The notes: generated from the sequence alone by a model not told the origin. A DNA stretch of 64,000 nucleotides from Flavobacteriaceae bacterium (GCA_029243165.1 JAQWSN010000011.1:26715-90714), one strand, 5' to 3'. Positions 36,428 to 45,651 are shown, counted from the stretch's first letter. A program made the numbers and translations.

Positions 36428-37978
36428 CTATCGTGGATTTAATACAACAAAAGGGATGATGATTTCCTCTAATGATACGCCACCGTGTTGGAAAGTATCG
36501 TTGAAAAGTTTGGCGTAGTGGTTAAAATTATTTTTGTAAACGAAATAAGAGTCATGTTTAGCAAAGATGTAACTGCTGTTGATTCCATAAAAAGAGGGAA
36601 GTTGAAATTCTTCGGGTATTTTACAACTGATGACGTCTTTATTTGCGTAGGTTAGACTTTTTCCTGATTTGTAGCGCAAATTCATACTGGTTTCCTTATC
36701 TCCTATTACTTCACTAGGGTGGCGTACATTTATGGTACCGTGATCTGTTGTTAAAAGAATTTTAAACCCGAGTTGTGTTGCCTTTTTTAAGAGTTCTTTT
36801 AATGGGCTATTTCTAAACCAGCTTGCAGTAAGTGAACGGTATGCTTTATTGTCAGACGCCAATTCTTTGATTACTTCCATTTCCGTTTTAGAATGAGAAA
36901 TCATATCTACAAAGTTGTAAACTACAGTGGTAAGTCCTTCATGAGAATAGTTCTGTAGGTTTTTGATTAACTGCTGACTTTGTTGCACTTGGGTTATCTT
37001 ATGATAGCTTAATGGCCGTTTCATATTTAGGCGTTCACACTGAGCTTTTAAAAAGTCGAATTCATGCAAATTTTTGCTGCCTTCGTCAGTATCATTTTTC
37101 CACCATTCAGGATGAATTTTACTGAGATCTAAGGGAGTACGACCCGCAAAAAATGCATTTCTTGCATATTGGGTTGCAGTAGGTAAAATACTAAAATAAG
37201 TAGATTCACTTACTACTTTACAATATTCCTTGATTTCAGGTAATATGGTTCGCCATTGATCGAATCGCAAATTATCGACCATTAATAACAAAGTGGGTTG
37301 ATGTTCTCTGAGCTCGGGTAAAACAAATTTTTGAAACGCCTGATGAGACAGTATGGGACCACCGTTACCTTGCATCCAGATGGCATAGTTTTTTTCGATA
37401 AACTTGGCAAATTGAATGTTTGCTTCTTGCATTTGGGTTTCAAAAACCTCAAACATACTGGAGTCCTCCAAAGTTTCTAATTCAAGTTCCCAATACATCA
37501 ATTTTTTAAAATGCTCAATCCAGTCTTCGTGTGTTTCTAAGTTGATTAAGGATTGTGATATCTCTCGAAACTGCTGTTGGTAGTTTTGTGTTGTTTTTTC
37601 AGCGATTAGAATTTTGTGATTGAGTATTTTCTTTAATGATAAAAGAATTTGATTGGGGTTTACTGGTTTAATAAGATAATCAGAAATTTTCGCACCTATT
37701 GCTTCTTCCATGATATGCTCTTCTTCATTTTTTGTAATCATGATTACGGGCAAATCGGGATGCTTATTTTTAATTCCGTCCAAGGTTTCTAAACCATTTA
37801 ATCCGGGCATGTTTTCGTCTAAAAGAACGATGTCAAAAATTTGATTATCAATTAAGTCTAAAGCGTCAAGTCCATTGGTACAAGGAGTGGTTTGATACCC
37901 TCTTTCTTTTAAAAATAAAAAGTGAGGTTTGAGCATTTCAATCTCGTCATCTACCCATAAAACTTTGATCCAATTCAT
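36428..37978 (-). CDS. porX: Response regulator PorX (receiver plus PglZ/alkaline phosphatase-like domain)
   Basis: 516 residues. Regulator of the Bacteroidetes type IX secretion system, partner of the kinase PorY. The receiver domain (1-120) has acidic residues Asp10/Asp11, phosphoacceptor Asp54 (VLLDENMPG) and Lys106-region LIKPVNP. The C-terminal part is the PglZ-type alkaline phosphatase fold (MVDNLRFDQW, TATQYARNAFFAG, TTDHGTINVRHP), shown in PorX to be a metal-dependent cyclic oligonucleotide phosphodiesterase. There is no DNA-binding domain. It starts 9 bases from the divergent HD-gene region. Confidence 0.93.
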   Translation of the reverse strand: MNWIKVLWVDDEIEMLKPHFLFLKERGYQTTPCTNGLDALDLIDNQIFDIVLLDENMPGLNGLETLDGIKNKHPDLPVIMITKNEEEHIMEEAIGAKISDYLIKPVNPNQILLSLKKILNHKILIAEKTTQNYQQQFREISQSLINLETHEDWIEHFKKLMYWELELETLEDSSMFEVFETQMQEANIQFAKFIEKNYAIWMQGNGGPILSHQAFQKFVLPELREHQPTLLLMVDNLRFDQWRTILPEIKEYCKVVSESTYFSILPTATQYARNAFFAGRTPLDLSKIHPEWWKNDTDEGSKNLHEFDFLKAQCERLNMKRPLSYHKITQVQQSQQLIKNLQNYSHEGLTTVVYNFVDMISHSKTEMEVIKELASDNKAYRSLTASWFRNSPLKELLKKATQLGFKILLTTDHGTINVRHPSEVIGDKETSMNLRYKSGKSLTYANKDVISCKIPEEFQLPSFYGINSSYIFAKHDSYFVYKNNFNHYAKLFNDTFQHGGVSLEEIIIPFVVLNPR

Positions 37979-37982
37979 TTAG

Positions 37983-37990
37983 TATATTTG
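37983..37990 (+). promoter_or_regulatory. -7 promoter element TATATTTG of the HD-domain gene
   Basis: Exact TAnnTTTG. It covers the upstream candidate TTG start at 37988, which therefore cannot be the translation start if this promoter is used. Confidence 0.5.
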
Positions 37991-38008
37991 TTACTCATAA
38001 AGGCGACC

Positions 38009-39238
38009 TTGGCACACCGAAAGAATACTTTATTTAACGACCCAATTTATGGATTTATTGCCATAGAGACAGATTTGATTCTGCAACTTATCAACCATCC
38101 TTATTTTCAACGCTTAAGACGGATTTCACAAATGGGATTGTCAAGTTTGGTTTATCCGGGGGCACATCATACGCGTTTTGAGCATGCTCTTGGAGCCATG
38201 CATGTGATGCAAAAAGCAATAGACGTTTTGCAAGGTAAAGGAGTTGAAATTAGTCCAAACGAACGTGAAGCCATGCAAATTGCAATTTTGCTCCACGATA
38301 TCGGTCATGGCCCTTTTTCTCATGCTACAGAAGAAGCTCTTTTACAAGGAGTGCATCATGAAACCATCTCTCTTAAGGTAATGTCTTTTTTTAATGAAAA
38401 ATTTATGGGTCAACTGGATTTGGCTTATCAAATTTTTACCGATCAATATCCCAGAAAATTTATGCACCAATTGGTTTCTGGACAAGTAGATGTTGACCGA
38501 CTTGACTATTTGAAACGAGATAGTTTTTACACCGGAGTAACTGAAGGAAACATCAACACCAACCGAATTCTAGCAACGATGCAGGTAAAAGACGAACAAT
38601 TGGTTTTTGAAGTTAAAGGGATTCACTCTCTTGAAAAATTTCTGTTGGCTCGAAGGTTGATGTATTGGCAAGTTTATTTGCATAAAACAAGCTTAGCCGC
38701 TGAAATCCTTTTGGTAAAAACGCTTAAACGATTTCAATATTTGGTTCAAAACGAAAAAGAAGCACTTCGGTCAGAACATATTTTGTATCCACTAATGCAA
38801 ACAGCATCAAGTGATTCATTGGAAGACAAGGTGCTGTTTCATTATTTAAGTTTAGATGATTCCGATATGATTCAGCTTTTAAAGTCGTGGACCAAACATG
38901 CTGATTTGGTTTTGAGATTATTGTCCTCCCAACTGTTGTATCGTAATTTACCTAAAATAAAAATTAGTGATACGGCTTTTAGTATTGCTGAAATTGAAAA
39001 AAAGAAAGCACATCTTGGAGGATTAGCTCAAGAACAAAGCGCGAGTCCCTATTTTGTATTCAGTGGAACCATTTCAAACCAAACCTATGTTTCAGACGAA
39101 ACACAACTATTGATCCTCGAAAAGAGTGGTAAGGTTTTTCCCATAGCAGAAGTTATCCAATATCTAGATTTTAAGCAGTTTTCTACTCCGGTTGTAAAAC
39201 ATTATTTATGTTATCCAAAACGAGTTAATTCTTTATAA
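38009..39238 (+). CDS. HD-domain metal-dependent phosphohydrolase (dNTPase-like)
   Basis: 409 residues starting at the TTG at 38009 (M-AHRKNTLFNDPIYGF). No ATG lies before the conserved N-terminus, and the other TTG at 37988 sits in the promoter element. Seen: HPYFQRLRRISQMGL, HTRFEHALGAMHV, and the HD motif ILLHDIGHGPFSHATE with metal ligands. This belongs to the SAMHD1/dGTPase-like group, which hydrolyses nucleotides; the exact substrate is unknown. It lies 17 bases before lpxD, which has its own promoter element. Confidence 0.86.
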   Translation: MAHRKNTLFNDPIYGFIAIETDLILQLINHPYFQRLRRISQMGLSSLVYPGAHHTRFEHALGAMHVMQKAIDVLQGKGVEISPNEREAMQIAILLHDIGHGPFSHATEEALLQGVHHETISLKVMSFFNEKFMGQLDLAYQIFTDQYPRKFMHQLVSGQVDVDRLDYLKRDSFYTGVTEGNINTNRILATMQVKDEQLVFEVKGIHSLEKFLLARRLMYWQVYLHKTSLAAEILLVKTLKRFQYLVQNEKEALRSEHILYPLMQTASSDSLEDKVLFHYLSLDDSDMIQLLKSWTKHADLVLRLLSSQLLYRNLPKIKISDTAFSIAEIEKKKAHLGGLAQEQSASPYFVFSGTISNQTYVSDETQLLILEKSGKVFPIAEVIQYLDFKQFSTPVVKHYLCYPKRVNSL

Positions 39239-39243
39239 TTACC

Positions 39244-39251
39244 TAATTTTG
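39244..39251 (+). promoter_or_regulatory. -7 promoter element TAATTTTG abutting the lpxD start
   Basis: Exact TAnnTTTG, 4 bases before the lpxD ATG at 39256. With the 5-base distance seen at the SRP RNA promoter, transcription starts at the A of the ATG. Confidence 0.55.
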
Positions 39252-39255
39252 CAAA

Positions 39256-40275
39256 ATGGATTTAACGGCATTAGAAATCTCAAAAAAATTTGATGGAAAA
39301 GTAGAGGGTGATGCTAAAGTGAGGATTCACAGCCTTTCAAAGATTGAAGAGGCGCAAGAAGGCTCGATAACATTTTTAGCTCACAGTAAATACCTTCCTT
39401 TCCTTCAAAAAACAAAAGCTAGCGCTGTACTCATTTCAAATGATTTAGAGCTTAACGGTGAAGTTTCTTCAACCCTAATTCGTGTTAAGGATGCCTATGC
39501 CGCTTTTACGCAATTAATGATCGATTGGTCTGAGGATAAAAACAAAAACCAAAAGGGGATTCATCCCACTGCGGTTATTGATCCTTCTGCCCAGATAGGT
39601 GATAGTGTTTTTATTGGTCCCTTTGTTTGTATTGGAGCCGGGTCTGAAATCGATGAAGGAGTTCAAATTCATTCTCACTGCGTGATCGGCAATGAGGTCA
39701 AAATTCGAAAACAAACCAAACTCTATTCCAGGGTGAGTATTCTTGACAACACAGAAATTGGAGCGTATTGTAATTTTCATAGTGGAGTAGTAATTGGTTC
39801 AGATGGTTTTGGATTTGCGCCCCAAGAGAATACAGCTTATTTAAAAATTCCTCAGCTCGGGAAGGTCATAATCAAGGATCATGTAGAAATAGGAGCAAAT
39901 ACTACAATTGACCGTGCTACATTAGGCGCTACAATAATTAATGAAGGAGTAAAATTGGATAATTTAGTTCAAATAGCCCATAATGTAGAGATTGGAGCCC
40001 ATACAGTGATTGCTGCTCAAACAGGAGTTGCGGGTTCCACGAAAATAGGAACTCACTGTGTTATTGGAGGTCAAGTTGGAATTATTGGACATTTAAAACT
40101 TGGAGATCGCGTTCAGATTCAAGGACAAACAGGAGTTATTAATAACATCCCCAGTGGAACAGCTGTTCAAGGAACACCTGCAATGGATTACAGGTCTTTT
40201 TACAAATCTTATGCTTTATTTAAGCGCTTGCCAACAATTGAAACCCGATTGTCACGTTTAGAAAAACAGAAATAG
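39256..40275 (+). CDS. lpxD: UDP-3-O-(3-hydroxyacyl)glucosamine N-acyltransferase
   Basis: 339 residues. Third committed step of lipid A synthesis: it adds a 3-hydroxyacyl chain to the 2-amino group. The N-terminal uridine-binding domain (1-100, [24 protein letters not shown]) precedes a left-handed beta-helix of hexapeptide repeats (about 105-310). The catalytic His is probably in [13 protein letters not shown]. The short C-terminal helix fits acyl-ACP binding. It opens the lpxD-lpxC/fabZ-lpxA cluster, with 1 base to the next gene. Confidence 0.96.
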   Translation: MDLTALEISKKFDGKVEGDAKVRIHSLSKIEEAQEGSITFLAHSKYLPFLQKTKASAVLISNDLELNGEVSSTLIRVKDAYAAFTQLMIDWSEDKNKNQKGIHPTAVIDPSAQIGDSVFIGPFVCIGAGSEIDEGVQIHSHCVIGNEVKIRKQTKLYSRVSILDNTEIGAYCNFHSGVVIGSDGFGFAPQENTAYLKIPQLGKVIIKDHVEIGANTTIDRATLGATIINEGVKLDNLVQIAHNVEIGAHTVIAAQTGVAGSTKIGTHCVIGGQVGIIGHLKLGDRVQIQGQTGVINNIPSGTAVQGTPAMDYRSFYKSYALFKRLPTIETRLSRLEKQK

Positions 40276-40276
40276 T

Positions 40277-41680
40277 ATGATTACACAAACACAACCACAA
40301 CAAACTTTATCCAAGTCCGTTAGATTGGACGGTGTTGGCTTACATTCTGGTGAACAAATTGAAATGATTTTAAACCCCGCACCAGAAGATACTGGGATTA
40401 AATTCATCCGAACCGATTTAAATCCTCCTGTCGAAATTCCAGCTCTTGCAAACTTGGTTACTAGAACAGATCGAGGCACTACCTTAGAAAAAGACGGTAT
40501 TGAAATTCAGACAACAGAACACCTTTTAGCTGCTTTATTTGCCGCTTCAGTGTCAAACTGCATCATTGAAATTAACGGACCCGAGATTCCCATCATGGAT
40601 GGATCTTCAAAACCTTTTAGTGATGCTATTACAAAGGCTGGGCTTTCACAGCAAAAAGAAGCACAAGAAGTATTTGAAGTTCAAGAAATCATACAGCATA
40701 CTGATCCTGAAACGGGAAGTGAAATCATGATTGTTCCGTCGGATCATACGTGTTTTAGTGTAATGATTGACTTTGAAACTCAGGTTCTAGGGACTCAAAA
40801 TGCAACTCTTAAAAATCTCGAAGATTTCAATCAAGAGATCGCACCAGCTCGAACATTTAGCTTTTTACATGAATTAGAAATGCTGTTAGACCATGGTTTA
40901 ATCAAAGGAGGTGATCTTAACAATGCCATTGTTTATGTAGATCAGCCCTTGTCTAATGCCAATATGGATCGCTTAAAAAAGGCATTTGGAAAAGATGAAA
41001 TTGCAGTGAAACCAAACGGAATTCTTGACAATTTAAAATTGAATTACACTAACGAGGCAGCGCGACATAAGTTATTGGATTTAGTAGGTGATTTGGCATT
41101 GGTGGGTATGCCTATCAAAGGAAAGATTATTGCTAACAAACCCGGGCATAAGATCAATACCGATTTTGCTAAAGAGATTGCACTTCTAATTAAGCAAAAG
41201 CGCAAGTCTTTTGCTCCTGATGTGGATTTATCGAAACCGCCCATTATGGATGTCAACCAGATTATGGATATGTTACCCCATCGGCCTCCTTTTTTATTGG
41301 TAGATAAAATATTTGAGCTTTCAGATCAACACGTTGTTGGTTTAAAAAATGTTACCATGAACGAATCCTTTTTTCAGGGTCATTTTCCTGGAGCTCCTGT
41401 AATGCCTGGTGTCCTCCAAATAGAATCGATGGCTCAGGCCGGGGGAGTTTTAGTGTTAAGCACTGTCCCTGATCCTGAAAATTATTTGACCTTTTTCATG
41501 AAAATTGACAATGTCAAATTCAAACGTCCCGTTTATCCTGGAGATACACTCATTTTTAAACTTGAACTTTTAACCCCAATTCGAAGAGGAATTTGCAATA
41601 TGAGAGGATATGCTTTTGTAAATGACCAATTGGTCAGTCAAGGCGACCTTATGGCACAAATTTCAAGACGAAAAACCTAA
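40277..41680 (+). CDS. lpxC/fabZ: Bifunctional UDP-3-O-acyl-GlcNAc deacetylase / 3-hydroxyacyl-ACP dehydratase
   Basis: 467 residues. Residues 1-310 are LpxC, the zinc deacetylase of lipid A synthesis (GVGLHSGE, TTEHLLAAL with a zinc His, PARTFSFLHELEML, and HKLLDLVGDLALVG). Residues about 325-467 are FabZ, the fatty-acid dehydratase (MDMLPHRPPFLLVDKI, then GHFPGAPVMPGVLQIE with the catalytic His and Glu). The fusion is a known Bacteroidetes arrangement; it joins two enzymes that compete for the same 3-hydroxyacyl-ACP branch. lpxA starts 8 bases downstream. Confidence 0.97.
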   Translation: MITQTQPQQTLSKSVRLDGVGLHSGEQIEMILNPAPEDTGIKFIRTDLNPPVEIPALANLVTRTDRGTTLEKDGIEIQTTEHLLAALFAASVSNCIIEINGPEIPIMDGSSKPFSDAITKAGLSQQKEAQEVFEVQEIIQHTDPETGSEIMIVPSDHTCFSVMIDFETQVLGTQNATLKNLEDFNQEIAPARTFSFLHELEMLLDHGLIKGGDLNNAIVYVDQPLSNANMDRLKKAFGKDEIAVKPNGILDNLKLNYTNEAARHKLLDLVGDLALVGMPIKGKIIANKPGHKINTDFAKEIALLIKQKRKSFAPDVDLSKPPIMDVNQIMDMLPHRPPFLLVDKIFELSDQHVVGLKNVTMNESFFQGHFPGAPVMPGVLQIESMAQAGGVLVLSTVPDPENYLTFFMKIDNVKFKRPVYPGDTLIFKLELLTPIRRGICNMRGYAFVNDQLVSQGDLMAQISRRKT

Positions 41681-41688
41681 ACAAACTA

Positions 41689-42474
41689 ATGACTAATACC
41701 CTAAACCATATTCATCCCGACGCAAAAATTGCACCTAACGTAAGCATTGACCCATTTACAAGCATACATGAAAATGTTGAGATTGGAAAAAATACCTGGA
41801 TCGGTTCCAACGTCACCATTATGAGTGGTGCCCGTATTGGAGCGAATTGTAAAATTTTCCCTGGTGCTGTAATTAGTGCAATACCTCAGGACCTAAAATT
41901 TAGTGGTGAAGATTCTCTGACAATTATTGGTGATAATTGCGTAATACGAGAATGTGTAACCATTAATAGAGGTACTTCTGCTACTGGCAAGACTCAGATT
42001 GGATCGAACTGTTTGATCATGGCATACTCTCACATCGCACACGATTGTTTGATTGGGAATTATTGTATTTTTTCCAATAACAGTACACTTGCGGGCCATA
42101 TCAAAATAGGGAACAATGTTGTTCTAGCAGGTCTTACCGCCATACAGCAGTTTTGTAGTGTAGGTGATTTTGCTTTTATTTCTGGAGGCTCACTAGTCAG
42201 AAAAGATATTCCACCTTATTCAAAAGTAGCTCGTGACCCCTTAATTTTTGTTGGAGTAAATGCTGTAGGCATGGAACGGAATGGGATTGATATGGAGCAA
42301 ATTGATTTAATTCGAAATGTTTACAGAATTTTATTTAAAAGTAATCACAACATATCACAAGCTCTTGAAATTGTAAAAAATGAAATTGAACCTACAAAAG
42401 AAAGAAATGCCATTTTACAGTTCATTGAAAAATCTACTCAAGGAATTGTAAGAGGGTACCATCAAAAAAGCTAA
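41689..42474 (+). CDS. lpxA: UDP-N-acetylglucosamine O-acyltransferase
   Basis: 261 residues, typical. First step of lipid A synthesis: transfer of 3-hydroxyacyl from ACP to UDP-GlcNAc. Hexapeptide left-handed beta-helix (about 1-185) with the catalytic His in MAYSHIAHDCLIGN, followed by the C-terminal helical domain (NGIDMEQIDLIRNVYRILF). The stop codon TAA (42472-42474) also forms the first bases of the efp -7 element. Confidence 0.97.
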   Translation: MTNTLNHIHPDAKIAPNVSIDPFTSIHENVEIGKNTWIGSNVTIMSGARIGANCKIFPGAVISAIPQDLKFSGEDSLTIIGDNCVIRECVTINRGTSATGKTQIGSNCLIMAYSHIAHDCLIGNYCIFSNNSTLAGHIKIGNNVVLAGLTAIQQFCSVGDFAFISGGSLVRKDIPPYSKVARDPLIFVGVNAVGMERNGIDMEQIDLIRNVYRILFKSNHNISQALEIVKNEIEPTKERNAILQFIEKSTQGIVRGYHQKS

Positions 42475-42479
42475 ATTTG
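42472..42479 (+). promoter_or_regulatory. -7 promoter element TAAATTTG of efp, overlapping the lpxA stop
   Basis: Exact TAnnTTTG whose TAA is the lpxA stop codon; 10 bases to the efp ATG. A TTG at 42446-42448 (23-base spacing) could be the -33 element. Confidence 0.5.
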
Positions 42480-42489
42480 CACTTCAATT

Positions 42490-43056
42490 ATGGCATCAAC
42501 ATCAGACATTAGAAAAGGCTTGTGTATCAAGTACAACAATGACATTTACAAAATCATTGAGTTTTTACACGTAAAACCAGGAAAAGGTCCTGCCTTTGTT
42601 AGAACCAAACTTAAAAGTGTAACATCGGGCAAGGTTCTAGACAATACTTTTTCAGCGGGTCATAAAATTGACGCCATTCGTGTAGAAACCCAGAAATACC
42701 AATATTTGTACAGTGAAGGCGATCAGTTTCATTTTATGAATACAGATGACTACAATCAGATCAGTGTTGAAAAAACAATTTTAGAAAATCCAGGTTTATT
42801 GAAAGAGGGAGAAATTGTTTCCATTTCAATTAATTCAGAGGACGGCTTACCCCTTTCTGCCGATATGCCTGCCAGTGTTGTTTTGGAAATTACACATACA
42901 GAGCCGGGTGTGAAAGGAAATACTGCAACGAATGCCACCAAGCCCGCTACTGTCGAAACAGGAGCTTCTATCAACGTACCCTTATTCATAAATGAGGGAG
43001 ATAAAATAAAAGTCGATACCGAAAAGGGGAGTTATGTCGAACGTGTAAAAGAGTAA
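42490..43056 (+). CDS. efp: Elongation factor P
   Basis: 188 residues, standard. It binds between the P and E sites and relieves stalling at polyproline. The three-domain layout is conserved: KOW-like N-domain (MASTSDIRKGLCIKYNND, tip loop KPGKGPAF with Lys32), OB domains, and C-terminal GDKIKVDTEKGSYVERVKE. Lys32 is where E. coli EF-P carries beta-lysine; no modification gene is seen in the window. It sits between lpxA and sucD and probably has its own promoter. Confidence 0.97.
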   Translation: MASTSDIRKGLCIKYNNDIYKIIEFLHVKPGKGPAFVRTKLKSVTSGKVLDNTFSAGHKIDAIRVETQKYQYLYSEGDQFHFMNTDDYNQISVEKTILENPGLLKEGEIVSISINSEDGLPLSADMPASVVLEITHTEPGVKGNTATNATKPATVETGASINVPLFINEGDKIKVDTEKGSYVERVKE

Positions 43057-43087
43057 ACATTTTAAACTAAATTGAGACGATTAAACT

Positions 43088-43960
43088 ATGAGTGTACTTG
43101 TAAATAAAGAATCAAAAATCATTGTACAAGGATTTACCGGCAGCGAAGGAACTTTTCATGCCACCCAAATGATAGCCTACGGCACCAATGTAGTTGGAGG
43201 TGTAACACCGGGAAAAGGTGGGCAAACACACTTGGAAAAACCTGTCTTTAATACTGTAGCAGAAGCGGTGGATCAGGTGGATGCAGATACTTCAATCATT
43301 TTTGTTCCTCCTGCATTTGCAGCAGATGCCATAATGGAATCAGTAGAAGCTGGAATTAAAGTGATAATCACCATTACTGAGGGAATTCCTGTTAATGACA
43401 TGACAAAGGCTTTTCAGTACGTTAAGGCAAAGGGGGCAACTTTGATTGGTCCGAATTGTCCTGGAGTCATTACTCCTGAGGAAGCCAAAGTGGGAATTAT
43501 GCCTGGATTTGTCTTCAAAAAAGGAAAAGTTGGGATTGTTTCTAAATCTGGAACGCTAACTTATGAAGCTTCAGACCAAGTTGTAAGCCAAGGATTGGGT
43601 ATTTCAACTGCCATTGGAATTGGAGGAGATCCCATTATTGGAACTACGACTAAAGATGCTGTAGAGCTCTTTATGAATGATCCTGAAACCGAATGCATAG
43701 TGATGATTGGTGAAATAGGTGGACAACTAGAGGCTGATGCGGCAAAATGGATCAAAGCTTCAGGGAATAAAAAGCCCGTTGTTGGATTTATTGCTGGAGA
43801 GACTGCACCAAAAGGAAGAACAATGGGACATGCTGGAGCTATTGTTGGTGGAAGCGAAGACACCGCTGAAGCAAAAAAACGAATTATGCGTGAATGTGGA
43901 ATTCATGTGGTAGACTCTCCCGCACAAATTGGAGCCAAAGTAGCAGAAGTATTGTCTTAA
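43088..43960 (+). CDS. sucD: Succinyl-CoA ligase alpha subunit
   Basis: 290 residues. TCA cycle: interconverts succinyl-CoA and succinate with nucleotide phosphorylation. Seen: the CoA-binding Rossmann domain ([18 protein letters not shown]), [20 protein letters not shown], and the phospho-His in GHAGAIVGG (about His248). The beta subunit gene (sucC) is not adjacent. It lies 31 bases after efp and 8 bases before fabG. Confidence 0.97.
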   Translation: MSVLVNKESKIIVQGFTGSEGTFHATQMIAYGTNVVGGVTPGKGGQTHLEKPVFNTVAEAVDQVDADTSIIFVPPAFAADAIMESVEAGIKVIITITEGIPVNDMTKAFQYVKAKGATLIGPNCPGVITPEEAKVGIMPGFVFKKGKVGIVSKSGTLTYEASDQVVSQGLGISTAIGIGGDPIIGTTTKDAVELFMNDPETECIVMIGEIGGQLEADAAKWIKASGNKKPVVGFIAGETAPKGRTMGHAGAIVGGSEDTAEAKKRIMRECGIHVVDSPAQIGAKVAEVLS

Positions 43961-43968
43961 ACAAGCTT

Positions 43969-44715
43969 ATGAAATTATTAGAAGGAAAAACAGCAATTAT
44001 TACTGGAGCCAGTAGAGGTATTGGAAGAGGAATTGCTAGAGTATTTTCTGCTCAAGGATGCGCAGTAGCATTTACCTACAGTAGCAACAAAGAAGCTGCA
44101 GATTCATTGACCGAAGAATTGAGTTCTTTCGGAGTTCAGGTAAAAGGATATCAAAGTAATGCAGCTAATTTTGAACAAGCTCAAAAATTAGTTGAAGAGG
44201 TTATTGAAGATTTTGGAAGTCTCGATATTTTAATAAACAATGCTGGAATAACCAAGGACAATCTTTTAATGCGTATGACTGAAGAAGATTTCGATCAGGT
44301 TATTGAAGTCAACCTTAAGTCGATATTTAATATGACCAAGGCTGTACAGCGCACTTTCCTCAAACAGCGAAAAGGATCCTTGATTCACATGAGTTCTGTA
44401 GTAGGAGTAAAAGGAAATGCAGGACAGTCAAATTACGCTGCGTCTAAAGCGGGAATTATTGGCTTTTCCAAATCCATTGCCTTAGAGTTGGGATCACGTA
44501 ACATTCGTTCTAATGTTATTGCTCCTGGTTTTATTGAAACTGAAATGACAGCCAAACTATCTGAGGATGTAGTCCAAGGATGGAGAGATGGAATACCATT
44601 AAAACGAGGAGGTCAACCCGAAGATGTTGCTAACGCTTGTGTCTTCCTAGCCTCTGATTTATCCAGTTATGTTACTGGACAAGTGCTCCATGTAGATGGA
44701 GGAATGTTAACTTAA
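43969..44715 (+). CDS. fabG: 3-oxoacyl-[acyl-carrier-protein] reductase
   Basis: 248 residues from the ATG at 43969; the longer frame would overlap sucD by 67 bases and is rejected. NADPH-dependent ketoreduction in fatty-acid elongation. Seen: TGASRGIGRGIA, NNAGITKDNLLMRM, MSSVVG and the catalytic YAASK, and the C-terminal GQVLHVDGGM. The ITKDNLLMRM and VDGGM wording is typical of true FabG. Confidence 0.94.
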   Translation: MKLLEGKTAIITGASRGIGRGIARVFSAQGCAVAFTYSSNKEAADSLTEELSSFGVQVKGYQSNAANFEQAQKLVEEVIEDFGSLDILINNAGITKDNLLMRMTEEDFDQVIEVNLKSIFNMTKAVQRTFLKQRKGSLIHMSSVVGVKGNAGQSNYAASKAGIIGFSKSIALELGSRNIRSNVIAPGFIETEMTAKLSEDVVQGWRDGIPLKRGGQPEDVANACVFLASDLSSYVTGQVLHVDGGMLT

Positions 44716-44732
44716 TTTTAAAAAGAAATATT

Positions 44733-45551
44733 ATGCAAAAATTACCCAAAATTGGATTACCAGTCATTCTCTTGATCGTAGTCTTACTAATCTTTGTTTC
44801 AAAGTCCTCAATTAATATTGGTTATGGAGAAGCAGGCGTTTTGTTTAAAACCTTCGGCGGAGGGGTTGTTACAGACACTCCACCACTAGGTGAAGGATTT
44901 CATATCATCTCACCATGGAATAAAGTGTACATCTACAATGTAAAGCAACAAGAGTTTTTTGAAGGAAATATGCAAGTACTTTCCTCAAACGGACTTGAAA
45001 TCTCATTGGATGTCTCTGTTTTGTATCAACCTAAATACGATGAATTGGGGTTATTGCACAAAACCAAAGGAGAGAACTATGTCAACATTGTTCTGATTCC
45101 ACAAATTAGAGCGGTTGCTCGTTCTGTTGTAGGGCGTTACACCCCTGAGCAACTGTATTCTACGAAAAGGGATGCCATTCAAAATGAAATTTTTGAAGAA
45201 ACCTTAAAAAACGTAGAATCACAGCACATTCAGGTGAATGCTGTTTTGGTACGAGATGTAACCTTACCGCTAGCTATTAAAGAGGCTATTGAGCGTAAAT
45301 TAGGGCAAGAGCAAGAGTCATTAGAATATGAATTTAGATTGGAAAAAGCAAAACAAGAAGCTGAACGTCAACGTATTGACGCTGAAGGTAAGGCAGCAGC
45401 TAACCGAATTTTAAGTGCTTCACTTACAGATAAGATTCTTCAGGAGAAAGGGATTGAAGCTACTATTAAGCTTTCAGAATCTCCAAATTCTAAAGTAATT
45501 GTGATTGGAAGTTCAAAAAATGGCTTGCCCATTATTTTAGGTAAACAATAG
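44733..45551 (+). CDS. Prohibitin-like SPFH-domain membrane protein
   Basis: 272 residues. One N-terminal membrane segment (about 8-24) anchors an SPFH/band-7 domain (about 28-200, GEAGVLFKTFGGGV, GLEISLDVSVLYQ, YTPEQLYSTKRDAIQNEI), followed by an alanine-rich and glutamate-rich coiled coil (about 185-240, KQEAERQRIDAEGKAAANRIL). Such proteins form large rings that organise membranes and proteases. It lies 17 bases after fabG. The his leader region follows. Confidence 0.9.
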   Translation: MQKLPKIGLPVILLIVVLLIFVSKSSINIGYGEAGVLFKTFGGGVVTDTPPLGEGFHIISPWNKVYIYNVKQQEFFEGNMQVLSSNGLEISLDVSVLYQPKYDELGLLHKTKGENYVNIVLIPQIRAVARSVVGRYTPEQLYSTKRDAIQNEIFEETLKNVESQHIQVNAVLVRDVTLPLAIKEAIERKLGQEQESLEYEFRLEKAKQEAERQRIDAEGKAAANRILSASLTDKILQEKGIEATIKLSESPNSKVIVIGSSKNGLPIILGKQ

Positions 45552-45578
45552 GCAAAAGGTCAATTAATTTTTTTTGAA

Positions 45579-45586
45579 TATATTTG
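45579..45586 (+). promoter_or_regulatory. -7 promoter element TATATTTG of the his operon
   Basis: Exact TAnnTTTG; 8 bases to the leader-peptide ATG at 45595, so only about 4 bases of 5' leader are predicted. No clear -33 TTTG was seen. Confidence 0.6.
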
Positions 45587-45594
45587 CAATTCAA

Positions 45595-45651
45595 ATGACA
45601 AAAAAATCAACACACAAACATCATATTAACACTCGATCAAACGAGGTGTAG
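45595..45651 (+). CDS. His operon leader peptide
   Basis: An 18-codon frame, MTKKSTHKHHINTRSNEV, with three His codons in four positions (CAC AAA CAT CAT, 45613-45624), then TAG at 45649-45651. A ribosome stalled on the His codons for lack of charged tRNA-His would cover the upstream side of the pause hairpin (45632-45645) and free the antiterminator. The peptide has no other role. Recognised from its position, the His run and the helices downstream. Confidence 0.83.
   Translation: MTKKSTHKHHINTRSNEV

Noticed and set aside
40277..41680. LpxC-FabZ fusion as a novel bifunctional enzyme
   Set aside because: This fusion is a known feature of Bacteroidetes lipid A genes; it is annotated but not claimed as new.
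43894..43968. Longer N-terminus of FabG
   Set aside because: It overlaps the end of sucD in another frame; the 248-residue form from 43969 has the standard FabG length.
45551..45580. -33 TTTG element for the his promoter
   Set aside because: The only TTTG-like strings are too close to the -7 element; no -33 element is claimed.
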